Positions 1 to 15,402 of a DNA stretch of 64,000 bases are shown piece after piece; positions within the stretch are counted from its first letter, which is position 1; each line of letters opens with the position of its first letter. The notes under the pieces are model-generated. The model did not search any database, was not told the DNA's origin, and saw only the letters and a program-made list of their open reading frames with translations. The stretch is from Scylla paramamosain (lineage: Eukaryota; Arthropoda; Malacostraca; Decapoda; Portunidae). The position numbers were made by a program, and so were the translations under genes. The stretch spans positions 4,670,001 through 4,734,000 of the forward strand of contig NC_087192.1 of NCBI RefSeq assembly GCF_035594125.1, written 5' to 3'.

Positions 1-1086
1 CGCCGCCACGGTAAACAAAACTGGCTATCTCTACCGCCGGGAGATAAACGGACGCCGCAATCCCCACACCCACGCGACGCACGGACCCCGCGCACGCGTC
101 CCACACCCTGGGAGGAGATGAGGCCAGACCAGCAATCAGGAACACTTTGCTCTCTTAATACGACGGTTTTCAAAGGTCACAGCCAGTTTTCGTGTTGATA
201 ATAGAGAAATCTTGTTAATCTGTCACTAGAACCGTAGAAACACCCTTGAAAACTCGTATAACTTCAACTAGAGCTTATTCAAACTTGCGGAGGTGCGGCC
301 AGAAGTGTTTCGGAATAAGGTCACCAGTGCTGCGTGGAGATTCCTTTCCGCGCTGGTCAGCAGGACTTTTATTCCGTGACACAGATAAGAGTGACATTGT
401 GCGGGTTTTTTTTTTATCTTATCTATTTTCTCTTCTTTTTTTCTTTTTTTTTTGACTCCTCAAGATGAACCGATGTTGTCTTTTTTTTTTCGATTTCCTT
501 TGATCTTTTACGTGTGTGATTAATTGTGGGAAAATGGATTAGATGGGAGATTACGTTTTATGAGAGGTTTTTATCCTTTTTTTTTTCTTCCCTCCTTGTT
601 AATTACATTCTTCACCGCTATCACCATCATCACTATCTCCTCCTCCTCCTCCTCCTCCTTCTCCTCTTCCACCCACTCCTCCTGGTCCTCCTCTTTATTC
701 TCTTTGCCTTTTATTCTCCTGCTCCTCACTCTAAATTAGATTCCACAGCTCATCACACAGATTTACTGCTATTTGCTCTTCCCTCGTGTATCTCTACCTT
801 CCTTTAGTAACTTAGCATCCTCCATGTATTGGCTGTAGACTCACCACCACCTGTGTTGCCGGTACCTGCTCCCACGCAAGCCACCTTCACGCTCCTGCCA
901 CACACGCAAACACTCCCAGGGGCGCCACCTCATGCTGCCCTCCCTGACCGAAACTCTCCTTCAGATATATGGGACACATACACATACACACGCACGCACG
1001 CACATAGACACGCATACACGCATACACTGCCCCCTCTCTCCCTCTCTCTGTCTCCCTCTTTCTCACTCCCTTATCACGTGTCCCTA
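1..1086. other. Left edge, non-coding, no gene seen
   Basis: The first 250 bases are GC-rich and of mixed composition. From about 400 the DNA becomes T-rich with T runs and short (CTC)n near 640-660, and a few ACAC/ACGC steps near 980-1030. Open frames here are short, low in complexity and lack splice or family support. I see no recognisable gene. Confidence 0.6.
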
Positions 1087-1880
1087 GATGTTCTGGCTAT
1101 CCCCTCCCTCTGACCCATATCTTTCTCCTCCCCTTCTCTCTCCTCCTCCACCCTCCAATTGTCCTTCTTCCTACAGACTTCACCCCTTCCCCTCTCTCAT
1201 CCCTCACCTCTCCCTCCCTCTCTTCCCCTGACACACCCTTTCCCTCCTTCCTCCCTCCCTCCCCCTCCCTGAAGTTTTCCTCCTTCACTCCATATGTCAC
1301 ACCTTCCCCTCCTCCATCCTTTAGTCTTCCTTTCCCTGCCCTCTCTTTACTTTATATTCCTTCTTCCTCCCCTCTTTATTGCGCCTTTATCTTCTTCCTC
1401 TATCCTTTGCTATTTTTTACTTGGAAACGCTTCTCCTCTTCCTTCTCTCATGTTTCATTCTGTTCCATCTATTTTTTGCCTCGTTTCTTTTTCTTTCCTT
1501 TCCTTCCTTTTTTCTTTCCTTTCTTTCTATTCCCATTTTTTCACACATCGGCTCCGTCCACTTCTCTTCTTCCTTTGCCTTTATTTTTTTTCGTTCTTTA
1601 CTTCTCCTATACTTCTATCTATTTTTCGTCTTCTTTCTTTCTTTCCATCCTTTTCTTCTTTAAAATCAGTTTTGTCCATCTTTCTGTTTATTGCTTCTTC
1701 CTTTTTGTTACTTTTTTTTCGCTTTCCCCACGCCAGCTCTGTCCACCTCCCTTCCCTCTTCTTTACTTCCCCATCCTTCTACCTCTATCCTTTCTCTCCC
1801 TTCTTTTCACCTCCCCTTCACCTTTTTCAGCTCTTCCCCATCTCCCGCCCTTCCCTTCCCACACCCCCCTCGTCGCAACA
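1087..1880. repeat. Long imperfect polypyrimidine tract
   Basis: About 800 bases are almost entirely C and T on the + strand, without a simple period over most of their length. Within it a phrase of the form GTCCAyyTCyC preceded by a CAG/CGG triplet recurs near 1546, 1664 and 1732, which suggests decayed duplication with a unit near 60 bp. The Phe/Ser/Leu-rich open frames it produces are composition artefacts. Confidence 0.6.
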
Positions 1881-2232
1881 CAATCCCGACACACGGCATA
1901 AATTTCACTGCATCTCTGCGGCATTTTCCTGTATTCTTTCTTGATGGTTTGCTAGGTAGAGGCTGGCGAGTGGCGGGAAGGGAGGGGCAAGGGTGGTGAG
2001 GTTAGGAAGGGTAAGGAAAGGAGAGTAAAGGGAGGAAGGGACGAAGGGAGGAGAGGCTTAATGCACCTACATCCTCTCTCTTCTTTCTTCTCTCCTCCTC
2101 TTCCTCCTCCTCCTTCTTCTTCTTCTCTTTCTTTATTTTTTTTTCTGTCTCAAGTCATTCCCTTCCATCTTTGTCTCAAGTTTTCTTTCCTTTCTTCTTT
2201 CCTTCTTATTCTGGTGTGTTTAAATCCATACT

Positions 2233-2398
<166 letters not shown>

Positions 2399-2468
2399 GT
2401 TCACGTTTCACAAAATATATTTACTCGTTAAATTTAATTTTTCTTAACTCTTACATTGATCGTCTTTT

Positions 2469-2785
2469 CTTTCTTTCTTTCTTTATTTATTTATTTATTT
2501 ATTTATTTATTTTTCTTTCTTCTTCTTCTTCTTCTTCTTCTTCTTCTTCTTCTTCTTCTTTCGTCCTCCTCGTCATATCCCTCATCCCTTAATTTTCTTC
2601 ATACAACTCTTCTTCCTCTTCTTTCTGCTCGTCTTCCTCTTCCTCTTCCTTCTTATCGTCCTGGCCTTCAGTTCTCACATTTTCTCGCAACCACTTTTAT
2701 TCTCGCCAAGTTTCTCTCCTCCTCCTCCTCCTCCTCCTCCTCCTCCTCCTCCTCCTCCTCCTCCTCCTCCTCCTCCTCCTCCTCT
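2469..2785. repeat. (CTTT)n/(TTTA)n, (CTT)n and (CCT)n arrays
   Basis: A tetranucleotide run (2469-2513) grades into (CTT)n (2515-2560). A separate (CTC)n run occupies about 2714-2785. The DNA between them is pyrimidine-rich and holds no gene that I can see. Confidence 0.93.
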
Positions 2786-2824
2786 TTCCGGTGGCCATCT
2801 TTAATGCATAATACTATTGTTTAG

Positions 2825-3665
<841 letters not shown>

Positions 3666-3894
3666 ATTTCGATATCCTATTTATCTGTTTTTATGCTCCA
3701 TTTTTTTTATTTATTATTTTATTCTTCTTGTTGTTCCTCTAATTACTCTTATTATTATTCTGATGCAGGTGTTCTATTCTTACTCCTCTTTCCCTTTTTT
3801 TTTTTTGTTTTCTTCGTTTTTGCTTTTTTTTTTTTTTTTAATACCGTTTCCATCATTCTCTCCCGTCTTATTTTTCATCCCTTACTCCCTTCGT

Positions 3895-4035
3895 ACCATT
3901 CCCAGTTCCGTCCTATCCCATTCCCTCATTTCATCTTAAACCATTCCCTCATTTCACTATTCCTCCATTGCCTCATCCTGTGCCATCCCATACTCTCATC
4001 CCACCCTATTTCCTCACTCTACCCTAACCTCCCAC
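3895..4035. repeat. Degenerate ~23-bp C/T-rich minisatellite
   Basis: The phrase CCATTCCCTCATTTCA occurs at 3918 and again at 3941, a 23-bp step, and looser copies follow (variants of CATCCCA and CCCTCAC) to about 4030. This is a decayed short tandem array. It abuts a GC-rich patch near 4077-4140 with an imperfect inverted match between CCCAGGGG and CCCCTGGG. Confidence 0.6.
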
Positions 4036-4154
4036 GTCTCTCCTCTCTCTCGTCCCAGTCTCCCTTCATCCCACTGCCCCAGGGGACGCGGTATAATCAC
4101 ACACCTGCTCCGCGCCGCCCCCTGGGAGGCCGCGACACGTCATTCTTTTTGTTC

Positions 4155-4290
4155 TCACGTAGAAGATTGAGTTTGTATTGACGGTGAATTCTTAATGATG
4201 TGTTTTGCCCTTCATGTATCGCGTTTTCTAATTTAATTGTAAAGAGAGAGATTATATTGGTAGTAGATTCCTTGTGATTTTTTTTTCTCT
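4155..4290. repeat. Copies of an ~80-bp degenerate tandem family, cluster 1
   Basis: The unit begins with an AGAAGATT-like block, continues TTTGTATTGAC plus GTGAATyyT, then TGCCCTTCA and ends in an ATTGTAA-like block. One full copy starts near 4160 and a partial second near 4245. The same unit recurs in a larger cluster at 4885-5225. Confidence 0.65.
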
Positions 4291-4884
4291 CGTTTTCGTT
4301 ATTTATCGTCTATTCGTCTATCGTTATTTATCGTTTTTTATTTTTGTTTCAATAGAGGAATGCGAAGACATCTTTTAGATTCTCTTATGATTAATTTGTT
4401 TGTTCCCTTGGGTTGAATCATTGATAAGTACAAAAAAATTAAAAGTTGATCTTGAATTTATGTGTTTCTGTTCTGCAAATCGCTTTTTTTCTCTCTCTCT
4501 AAGTGGGAAGTTCACAGGCATTACTTCATTAATTGAGTGGCTTTTTCTATGTAATGGAGTGTTTTCTTTTCCTTTATATATTGTCTTTTTTCACTTCCTT
4601 ATTAAGATTCTTTATTTTTTTTTATTTCAAAATTAAGTTTATATGGATTTTGAAATTGTATATCTGTATCTCTATTCTATAAATCTGTTTCTTGGCTTAT
4701 TTTTTCCCCTTAAAAGTAAGGTTTAAAGACTTTGTTTTTGTGAGAAGGAGGTTTCAAGACATTTCTGCACGTAATTTTGGACTTGCTCTCGAAGTGTTCT
4801 CTTCAGGCCATGACACCTTTACACGGCTTTCTTTTCCACCAGTTTTGTTGCACTTCGCCTCAGCCCCTCTTACTATCTAGAAAA
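4291..4884. other. T-rich unique DNA, no gene
   Basis: About 600 bases of AT-rich, SSR-poor sequence lie between the two clusters of the 80-bp family. Loose matches to that family may be present (for example around 4730) but I cannot align them with confidence. No coding evidence. Confidence 0.5.
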
Positions 4885-5225
4885 ATAATAGTAAGAAGAT
4901 TAAATTTATATTGACAGCGAATTTCGAATATTTTCAGTATTTCTACATATCACCATTTATTTCCAAACCGTGAGAAGATTCTATTTGTATTGACGTTGAG
5001 TCTTGAATATTTCTCTGCCCTTTAATAAATCACCCCTTCTTCATTTGATTATAAGAAAATTTAGTTTATATTCAATCTCCAAAGTTCCTGCGCCCTTCAA
5101 TATGTCTCACTTTTTATCTTAATTGTAGGGAGATTGTGTTTTCATTGGCAATTAATCTACAAATGATTCTGTGTCGTCCTTATATATCACTATTTTTATT
5201 CAATAATTCAGAAAGGAACTTGATA
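4885..5225. repeat. ~80-bp degenerate tandem array, cluster 2
   Basis: Unit starts are near 4892, 4971, 5051 and 5126, steps of 75-80 bp. Shared blocks are the AAGATT start, a TATATTGAC or TGTATTGAC block, a GAATATTTC-type middle, a CCCTTCAATA or CCCTTTAATA block and TATCAC or AATCAC before a T-rich end. Copies differ at perhaps a quarter to a third of positions by eye, so this is an old array. Confidence 0.7.
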
Positions 5226-5240
5226 TATTGGTATATACGT

Positions 5241-5422
5241 CAGGGTTAGGTAGAAAGTGGTTCTCAAATATAGTGATCAGTTTCTTAGTGCCTAGTCATT
5301 AGGAAACGTTAAAAAAAGATTAGACAAATTTATGGGTTGAAATAATCGGTGGAGATACAGAGACTGCCACGTGTAGGCCTATTGGCTTCTTGTAGCTTCC
5401 TTTATTATACTATACTCTTATG
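5241..5422 (+). mobile_element. Retroelement 3' tail remnant, copy 1
   Basis: This block aligns by eye with 5600-5738. Read in one + frame it encodes LKKRLDKFMG then a stop, which resembles the last residues of many non-LTR retrotransposon reverse transcriptases. It is followed by GCCTATTGGCTTCTTG, TAGCTTCC and an A/T-rich end with CTTATG, a 3' end type I associate with a common crustacean LINE. Only the tail is visible; no RT catalytic motif lies upstream, so this would be a 5'-truncated dead copy. The family assignment is from memory of the pattern and needs a library search. Confidence 0.5.
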
Positions 5423-5599
5423 CTGAAGCTTTAATGTTTGTCACCTCTCCTCTTATTGCTTCCATTTTTTGCCATTGAAGTATGAAAAAATTGTACGTCA
5501 AGGCTGAATGGCAAAATTCGCGTATTCTGTCACTTATTTCTTAAACACGAAATATTTGGAGATGCGTGAGGCGTGAATGACTCAGTGAACGCCTCAGTA
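5423..5599. other. Spacer between the retroelement tails
   Basis: Mixed AT-rich sequence without repeats or coding signal that I can recognise. Confidence 0.5.
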
Positions 5600-5738
5600 A
5601 TCAGGCTGTTAGTACCGAGTCAATAGTGAGCATTAAAAGAAGGTTACACAAGTTTATGGATGAGGATGAAAGCTTGTTTTATTTAAAGACTGGATGGTTT
5701 GTTGCAGCTTCCATTATTTTCTTACGTGTTCATGTTCA
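5600..5738 (+). mobile_element. Retroelement 3' tail remnant, copy 2
   Basis: It shares with the upstream copy the run GTC..TAG..A.C.TTAAAAgAAG.TTA.ACAA.TTTATGG and then the TGCAGCTTCC.TTATT end with CTTACG/TTCATG. Here the frame reads IKRRLHKFMDEDES, a close relative of LKKRLDKFM. The central GCC-CGTGTAGGCC part of copy 1 is missing, so the two copies carry different deletions. They are either two insertions of one family or one insertion later duplicated. Confidence 0.5.
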
Positions 5739-5868
5739 TTGTCCTCAGTCATAGTAAGTAGAGGAGGCGCTGCAAGTCATTATTATTATTTTTTTTTTTT
5801 AATGTTCAATCTTACTCGAATTATTTTCTCCTTTATTCTTCATTGCGTATTTGGAAATCGCGTGTTGA

Positions 5869-6379
<511 letters not shown>

Positions 6380-6401
6380 AACACACACACACACACACAC
6401 A

Positions 6402-6484
<83 letters not shown>
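6380..6484. repeat. (AC)n-(TC)n compound microsatellite
   Basis: A run of (AC)n (6380-6404) joins without spacer to (TC)n (6405-6484). The joint keeps a common C at every second base, as expected when one dinucleotide array arises by point mutation and slippage inside another. Confidence 0.97.
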
Positions 6485-6485
<1 letters not shown>

Positions 6486-6698
6486 ACTCATTTTTCCATT
6501 CCGTCCTCACCGTATATTTTTTTTTCAATACTGAATCTTTTTTTTTTTTTACTCTCTCTTTCACTTTCAGTTTTCCTCTTTCCTGTCATCACCACGGCAG
6601 CTTCGCACCATCCATCACCAAGAATTTCCTCACGTCTCTTTCCTCCCCTCTCACCCTCGATTTTCACTCTCACGCTTTCCTCACTTTCACTCCAGACC

Positions 6699-7250
<552 letters not shown>

Positions 7251-7609
7251 TAAAAAAATAAATAAATAAGTCCTATTTTTCTTCATCCTCCTTTAACTAT
7301 CCTTCTTTCTTTCCTCCTTCATACTGTAAACTCTTTTCCTCCCCATCATCTACTCCACCACTTTCCCTCCCTGCTCCCTTTTCTCCCCCAAACCATCGTA
7401 CCCTTTTCGCATTTCTCACGTGCGTCCCGTCCTCCATTAAACTGTTCTCGGTGTCCCCTTGCCAGCCTCCCGCCCTCCCTCCTCTAAGGCACCTACAATA
7501 CATACGAGGCAAACTTTGAAAGAGGCGAAGATAAACCGAGAGGAGTACAAAGGGGGACTCACTAAATCCATTTCAGTTTCGGACAAACTTTAACCATGAA
7601 GGAAGGCTG

Positions 7610-7611
<2 letters not shown>
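7251..7611. other. Non-coding spacer
   Basis: C/T-rich on the left, then a mixed segment with a run of AATAAATAAATAA near 7255. Nothing recognised. Confidence 0.5.
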
Positions 7612-7688
<77 letters not shown>

Positions 7689-7880
7689 TGCCAGCAAAGT
7701 CTCTTTTTACTCTCAGAAGACGAAGTGTTGCTCGAACTCGCGAAGAAGGAACGAAATAAAAATAAAAAAAGGAAGTGCCAGAGAAAAAAGAGTTAACGAA
7801 CGAAATAAATCCTGAAATCAGAAGCTGGAAGAGAAGGAGGAGGAGGAGGAGGAGGAGGAGGAGGAGGAGGTGGAGGAGGA
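7612..7880. repeat. (GA)n and (GGA)n arrays
   Basis: A (GA)n array of about 76 bp (7612-7687) is followed, after a mixed purine-rich spacer, by (GGA)n (7834-7880). Confidence 0.95.
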
Positions 7881-9762
<1,882 letters not shown>

Positions 9763-10018
9763 AATATCACATAAACTTCAAGTACACTCCCTTAACAATA
9801 CCTAAAACACTCACCACACCACCAGCCACTCAATACCTACAGTCACATCTATCACGTAACAACTTCACTTCAAACTAATACCCTCTAAATGCATATAAAT
9901 CTCAACAACACTACCTTAATTAACCCTCCCCTAACACCCAGCACACCACCAGCCGCTCAATACCCAACACTGCATCTACCGAGTAACAACTTCATTTCAC
10001 ACCAAGCCCTCTAACTTC
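9763..10018. repeat. Two-copy tandem duplication, 127-bp unit
   Basis: CACACCACCAGCC starts at 9815 and again at 9942. Downstream both copies keep CTCAATACC, an ACA.TGCATCTA or CACATCTA block, GTAACAACTTCA and CCCTCTAA; upstream both keep ATA.AA.CTTCAA or CTCAACAACA and CCTTAA. Identity by eye is roughly 75-80 percent. Confidence 0.75.
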
Positions 10019-10317
10019 CCGCCAACTCAAAGCACATACATCACAAACAACTGAACGGCCGCACGAACACCAGTAGTCACGTACACCAGGATTGGCCGGC
10101 ACCTGTGAGCCACCTGTGTGCCACCTGCGAGATTGGGGACATGCAAACAAGGCGAATAGGAGCAAAAAAAAAAAATTGCACTGAGCCGCTCTATCAGAAT
10201 GCCTGCGTGAGTTAGGGCGAGTAAATGTCGTGCGTGTGATAGTCCTGCCGCAGTTTAGCCAGACAGAGGTGCAAGGTGGGTACTGTTGTGTTAGTGGACG
10301 TGAAGGATGAATGAGGT

Positions 10318-10319
<2 letters not shown>
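10019..10319. other. Mixed GC-moderate DNA, no gene recognised
   Basis: A long minus-strand open frame crosses this segment, but it ends in a Thr-His run from the adjacent (GT)n array and has no family resemblance that I recognise. Confidence 0.45.
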
Positions 10320-10356
<37 letters not shown>

Positions 10357-10980
10357 TTTGCTTGTCTTGATGGGTGGAAGGGAAAGAGAATAACATCATT
10401 TGCTGGCCAGAAGAGACAGAAAAGGAATAGAAAGAGAGGGACGTGTTTTAAGATGGCTTCTGGTCACCTTGTTTGGATGGCTGGAAGGGAAAGAGAAGGA
10501 AAGATAAAGAGAGAGACTTTAAGCAACTGATTAGAAGAAGAGAGAGGGAGGTAGGAAGGAATAGAAAGAGATCTGGATGGCTGGTCGAGGTGGTGGGTGA
10601 TGGGTGATGGGTGTGTTATCAGGTGACTTAGGCTGGCGTGTCTGGATAGCTGGAAGGCAAAAAGGGAGAGAGCGATAAGGAGGGGAAAATAAAATGAGGG
10701 TAAGTGACCGAAAGAGGTGGTAGGTGATGGGTGTGCTATGTGGTGGCTGGCTGGATGACTGGAAAGGGAAGAGAGGGAAGGATGATGACAGACGGGAATA
10801 GAATAAGGATAACTGACTGATTAGAGAAGGGAGAGAGATAGAAAGAAGAGGATCATATGGAATATCATTTAATACTTTTTCTAATTCATGGTACGTTGGT
10901 TATTCAGAGTCGCCGAAAAGGGAAGAAGAGTACGAGTATGGCATAGAATTAGCTGTCTGATTAAAAGAGGGAGAGAGACC
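10320..10980. repeat. (GT)n and a degenerate purine-rich tandem array
   Basis: After (GT)n at 10320-10354, the phrase TGGATGGCTGGAAGGGAAAG or close variants recurs near 10367, 10474, 10642 and 10751, with a weak copy near 10910. Steps alternate between about 107 and 160-168 bp, as if a higher-order unit of about 270 bp had duplicated. Each copy is followed by a GAATAGAA.GA and ACTGATTAGA-type block. Confidence 0.65.
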
Positions 10981-11538
10981 GAGGGATAGAGATGAGGAGG
11001 GAGCGGAGGAGCCTTCTAAACCTTCCCTGAGCCTGAAATACGAGTTTTATTCAGGAGCCATTCAGCTTCCCTACATTATCAAGGTCTGTACGAGGAGTTC
11101 GGGACTGTATGGCTTCGGAAATATTTATGTATGGTTTTGTCTCCAGCCACAGTCGCCTCTTGTGTGTCTTTGAGTGGGCGCGGGTTGTGAAAGCGTTTCA
11201 TTGTATCACTGCGCCTCCCCCTCGGCGGCCTTTTCTCTCCCAGCATACTTACAAGTGTTGTCGTGTCCTTCTTTATACCGCACGAAAACTTTTGGGAGGA
11301 CGGCGCCGCGGGGCTGGTGGTGCGGAGACCTTGGGGATTTGTGGCCGGGAGAGACAAAAATCCCATACGTTTTTTTTCTCTTTTTAGATTCTTTAAGGAA
11401 CATAGAATCCCTGGGCTCACCTTACTGCTGCGTGTGTGTGGCGCCTTGTGTGTTTTTTATGGCAGTGCGTGGCGGCACCTCACGCTTGCGCCTCACTGGT
11501 GGTGCCTATGGGCGAGCGCTGCGCAGCAAAAGAGGTGT
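10981..11538. other. GC-moderate unique segment, open on both strands
   Basis: SSR-free, with several overlapping open frames of 60-137 codons on both strands. None shows a recognisable domain. The + frame ending near 11587 runs into the repeat array that follows. I cannot choose a coding frame. Confidence 0.4.
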
Positions 11539-12285
11539 TGGTAGTGTTCATATTACTGTGGTGAAAGTTTTGTACAAGAGCACGTAGGCGAACTTCCATC
11601 ATTTCATCTGTTTTTGTTGTTCCTAATGTCACTCTTGCAGTGCTCATAATAATACGAAGGTGAAAGTTACCCTGTAATTTAAATCTATTACTTTATCCGG
11701 AGTTTATTTTTGTCTAGTGTAAAGAGGAAGTAAAATAATTCTTGCAGTGTTCATGTTACGATGGTGAAAGTTTTGGCACAAGAGGGTGTAGGTGAAGGTC
11801 CTGCACAGTATCTAGCCTTTACGCCCTCCCAGTAGTTTTTACTTTGTTCATAATACGGTGCTGAAAGTTTTTGTAGAAGAGCGTGTAGGTGACAATGCAG
11901 TACCTTATCCCTCCTCTACTTCCTCCCAGTGTAATGTCGTAATCTTTCGCTGCTCGTAATAAGGTGGTGAAAAATTTTGGTACAAGAGCGTGTAGGTGAA
12001 TATTCATTATTCCATCTGCTCTTCCCATCCCTTCCAGTGTAATAATGAGATATGAATAATTTTCTAGTGTTAATATGACGATAGTGGAGGTTTTGGTGCA
12101 ATAGTGTTTAAGAGAGTATCCAGTACTTCACCTGGCCCTCATTACCTTCCAGTGTAATGACGATCTAATATAATTCTTGCAGTGCGAATATATATAATAA
12201 GATAGGGAAAGCTTAAATAAAAGAGTTTGTAGGTGGTTATTCAGTAAGTCATCTTTCCTTTTATTTCCCCCCGATGTAATGAAAT
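11539..12285. repeat. Seven-copy degenerate tandem array, ~100-120-bp unit
   Basis: The anchor GTGAAAGTTTTG.ACAAGAG followed by CGTGTAGGTGAA occurs near 11561, 11660 (partial), 11764, 11861, 11967, 12084 and 12204. Steps are about 99, 104, 97, 106, 117 and 120 bp. Between anchors the copies share TTCAT-ATTyCATCTG, CCTCCCAGTGTAATG and CTTGCAGTG-TTCATAATA blocks. It is an old, non-SSR array on otherwise unique DNA. Confidence 0.8.
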
Positions 12286-12871
12286 AAAATAACTAACTGA
12301 ACAAACCTAACACCTGTTGGCGGCAGTACCTGTAATCACCTGAACTAAAGAAACTAACGAAGGAGAGATAAGGCTTAACTCACGAGAATCAAGGAAAAAA
12401 AGCGACCACTACTATTTCAAAGGAGGAGAATCAAGACCCCCTTTGAAAGTAAGTTGACCAGCTCGATTGGAACCCATTTCTATTCAACTTTTTATACGAG
12501 TTGAAAGTTAAGGAGCAGCGAGTTATCCTTTTTTTTTAACTTTTTTTTTTTGTAGTTTTTGTTACCCTTGGTCAGCCTCACAATACTGCACATGAGAAAA
12601 AACACTTTCACCTGAATCCCTTTTAAACAACTCTCCATTCGGCAGACACTTTACTTCCTTACTTTTACTTCTTTCTTTACCTTACTTCTTACTTCACTTA
12701 CTTACTTCACTTCTCTCCCATAGTGTCCTTAACCTATGAACTTTTAGGCAGTGTTGCCAGAATAATATTATATAGGCTGGAGATACAGGCGTGACTCTGA
12801 ATACGGCAAAGTTCCATTGGTTATGAAGTTTTAAAGCATATACGTATTTTTATTGCGCTTTTTTTTTAATC
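12286..12871. other. Unique DNA with short (CTTA)n
   Basis: Mixed, with T runs near 12531-12551 and a degenerate CTTA/CTTC run at 12655-12715. No gene seen. Confidence 0.5.
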
Positions 12872-12945
<74 letters not shown>

Positions 12946-13056
12946 CTGTCATTTCTTGTGTTTTATGAAAGATTAATGTATTTCCTTCTCCTCCTCCTCC
13001 TCCTCCTCCTCCTCCTCCTCCTCCTCCTTCTCCTCTTCCTCCTCCTCCTCCTCCTT
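12872..13056. repeat. (GT)n and (CTC)n arrays
   Basis: (GT)n of about 70 bp with one GTAT interruption (12872-12943), then (CTC)n with CTT/CTG-type interruptions (12988-13056). Confidence 0.95.
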
Positions 13057-13172
13057 CTTCTCCCTCAAATCTTGAAATGTATAAATAAACCTGTTTTATT
13101 TCGTTGCCTTTATCTAATCAAGGTTATTTTTTTCAGGTAAGCAACGATGTGACCCAGTACGTGAGTAGCATT

Positions 13173-13174
<2 letters not shown>

Positions 13175-13226
<52 letters not shown>

Positions 13227-13277
13227 AGGGAGGAAAGGCAAGATACCAATTCAACGATCAACTCTTACTGCTCTCCC

Positions 13278-13360
<83 letters not shown>
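13175..13360. repeat. Inverted pair: (GA)n and (CT)n
   Basis: (GA)n 13175-13223 and (CT)n 13279-13360, separated by about 55 bp of unique DNA. The arms could pair over about 48 bp. Confidence 0.95.
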
Positions 13361-13364
<4 letters not shown>

Positions 13365-13600
13365 CGCTCCCTCTTCGTCCCCTTCTTCAGTAAGTCACCC
13401 TAATCCTTACCTTTCCCTTTAGAGCGCAGGTGTTCCTCCTCCCACGCCCTTCACTATTGCCTGCGAGGGTGTCAGGGCGTGAGGGCGATAGGGTGAGGAC
13501 TCTAGGTCGTAGTAGGCGTTAGGGCGGAGGGTGAGAGAGAGACAGGAGGAGATAAGGGCAGAGGAGGAAGATTCAATTGAGGAAAGCAATGGAAGGGTGA

Positions 13601-13602
<2 letters not shown>

Positions 13603-13693
<91 letters not shown>

Positions 13694-13807
13694 AGGGACG
13701 GAATACATGTGGCAAGGCTTAGAGAGGTAACGTGAAGAAGGGAGGTTAAGATCAGATGGAAAATCCTTACAAGAATGTTGGCTAGAGAGAGAGAGAGAGA
13801 GAGAGAG

Positions 13808-13852
<45 letters not shown>
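13603..13852. repeat. (GA)n, then (GA)n-(GT)n compound
   Basis: (GA)n 13603-13692, then a compound (GA)n 13784-13811 joined to (GT)n 13811-13852 and GCGT-type steps to 13882. Confidence 0.95.
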
Positions 13853-13855
<3 letters not shown>

Positions 13856-13882
13856 CGTGCTTTCCTGCGTGCGTGCGTGCGT

Positions 13883-14664
<782 letters not shown>

Positions 14665-14864
14665 TGTCCATGCGTCCTCCTTTACATTGCGTGAGTGTTT
14701 ATTTTGCTTCGTGTGTGAGTGCGTGCGTTACTGTGTACGTGCGTGTGTCCTGTAGATGAAGAAGAGGTCTTGAGGGAGGAGGAGGAGGAAGAGGAAGAGA
14801 AGAGGAAGAGGAGGAGGAGAAGGAGGATAACAAAGTTGAAGAAGGAAGAGGAGGATAAGGAAGA

Positions 14865-14866
<2 letters not shown>

Positions 14867-14914
<48 letters not shown>

Positions 14915-15349
14915 TCATTGCCCTTTCCTCTCCCTCCTGCACTCACCACCTCCCTACCTCCCCTCCCTCCCTCTTCCCTCATCACCTCATCACCCCATTC
15001 CCTATCCCTCTTGTCCCTTCTTTTCACATCGTAGTGGGTCATTAGTTAGTCGTATTATCCGCCCCGAGAAGCACAGCACTGATTTACCGTAATGATCGTG
15101 TGACTTAGCATAACACCACCTCATCCCATTTACTGCAACGAGCGCAGGAAGAAAGGGTGACGTAAATCTTCTGGCGGCGGCACAGTTAGCATATGTACCC
15201 CGCATTACCCAAGGCACGCCGTGGAGGAAAAGTACGTAATTTGTGCCCAGCAATTAACGTTCATTATAAGGGTTTTTTGGGGGTCTGTTTTTTATTATCT
15301 GTCATGTTTGTCTAGTGTACGTACGTTGCTTCCTGGAATGTATGTAAGG

Positions 15350-15401
<52 letters not shown>
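14867..15401. repeat. (AC)n and (GA)n with unique spacer
   Basis: (AC)n 14867-14911, preceded by a (GGA)-rich purine stretch; (GA)n 15351-15401 followed by an ACAGACAGAAAG run. The 440 bp between them is mixed sequence with no recognised gene. Confidence 0.9.

Positions 15402-15402
<1 letters not shown>

Noticed and set aside
4077..4140. Inverted CCCAGGGG / CCCCTGGG pair
   Set aside because: Short and imperfect; CCAGGGGCGCC-like words also occur near 917, 33200 and 54718 without shared flanks, so I cannot define an element.
11079..11587. Overlapping frames of 92-137 codons on both strands
   Set aside because: Several phases are open at once in GC-moderate DNA, none has family resemblance, and the longest runs into the degenerate tandem array.
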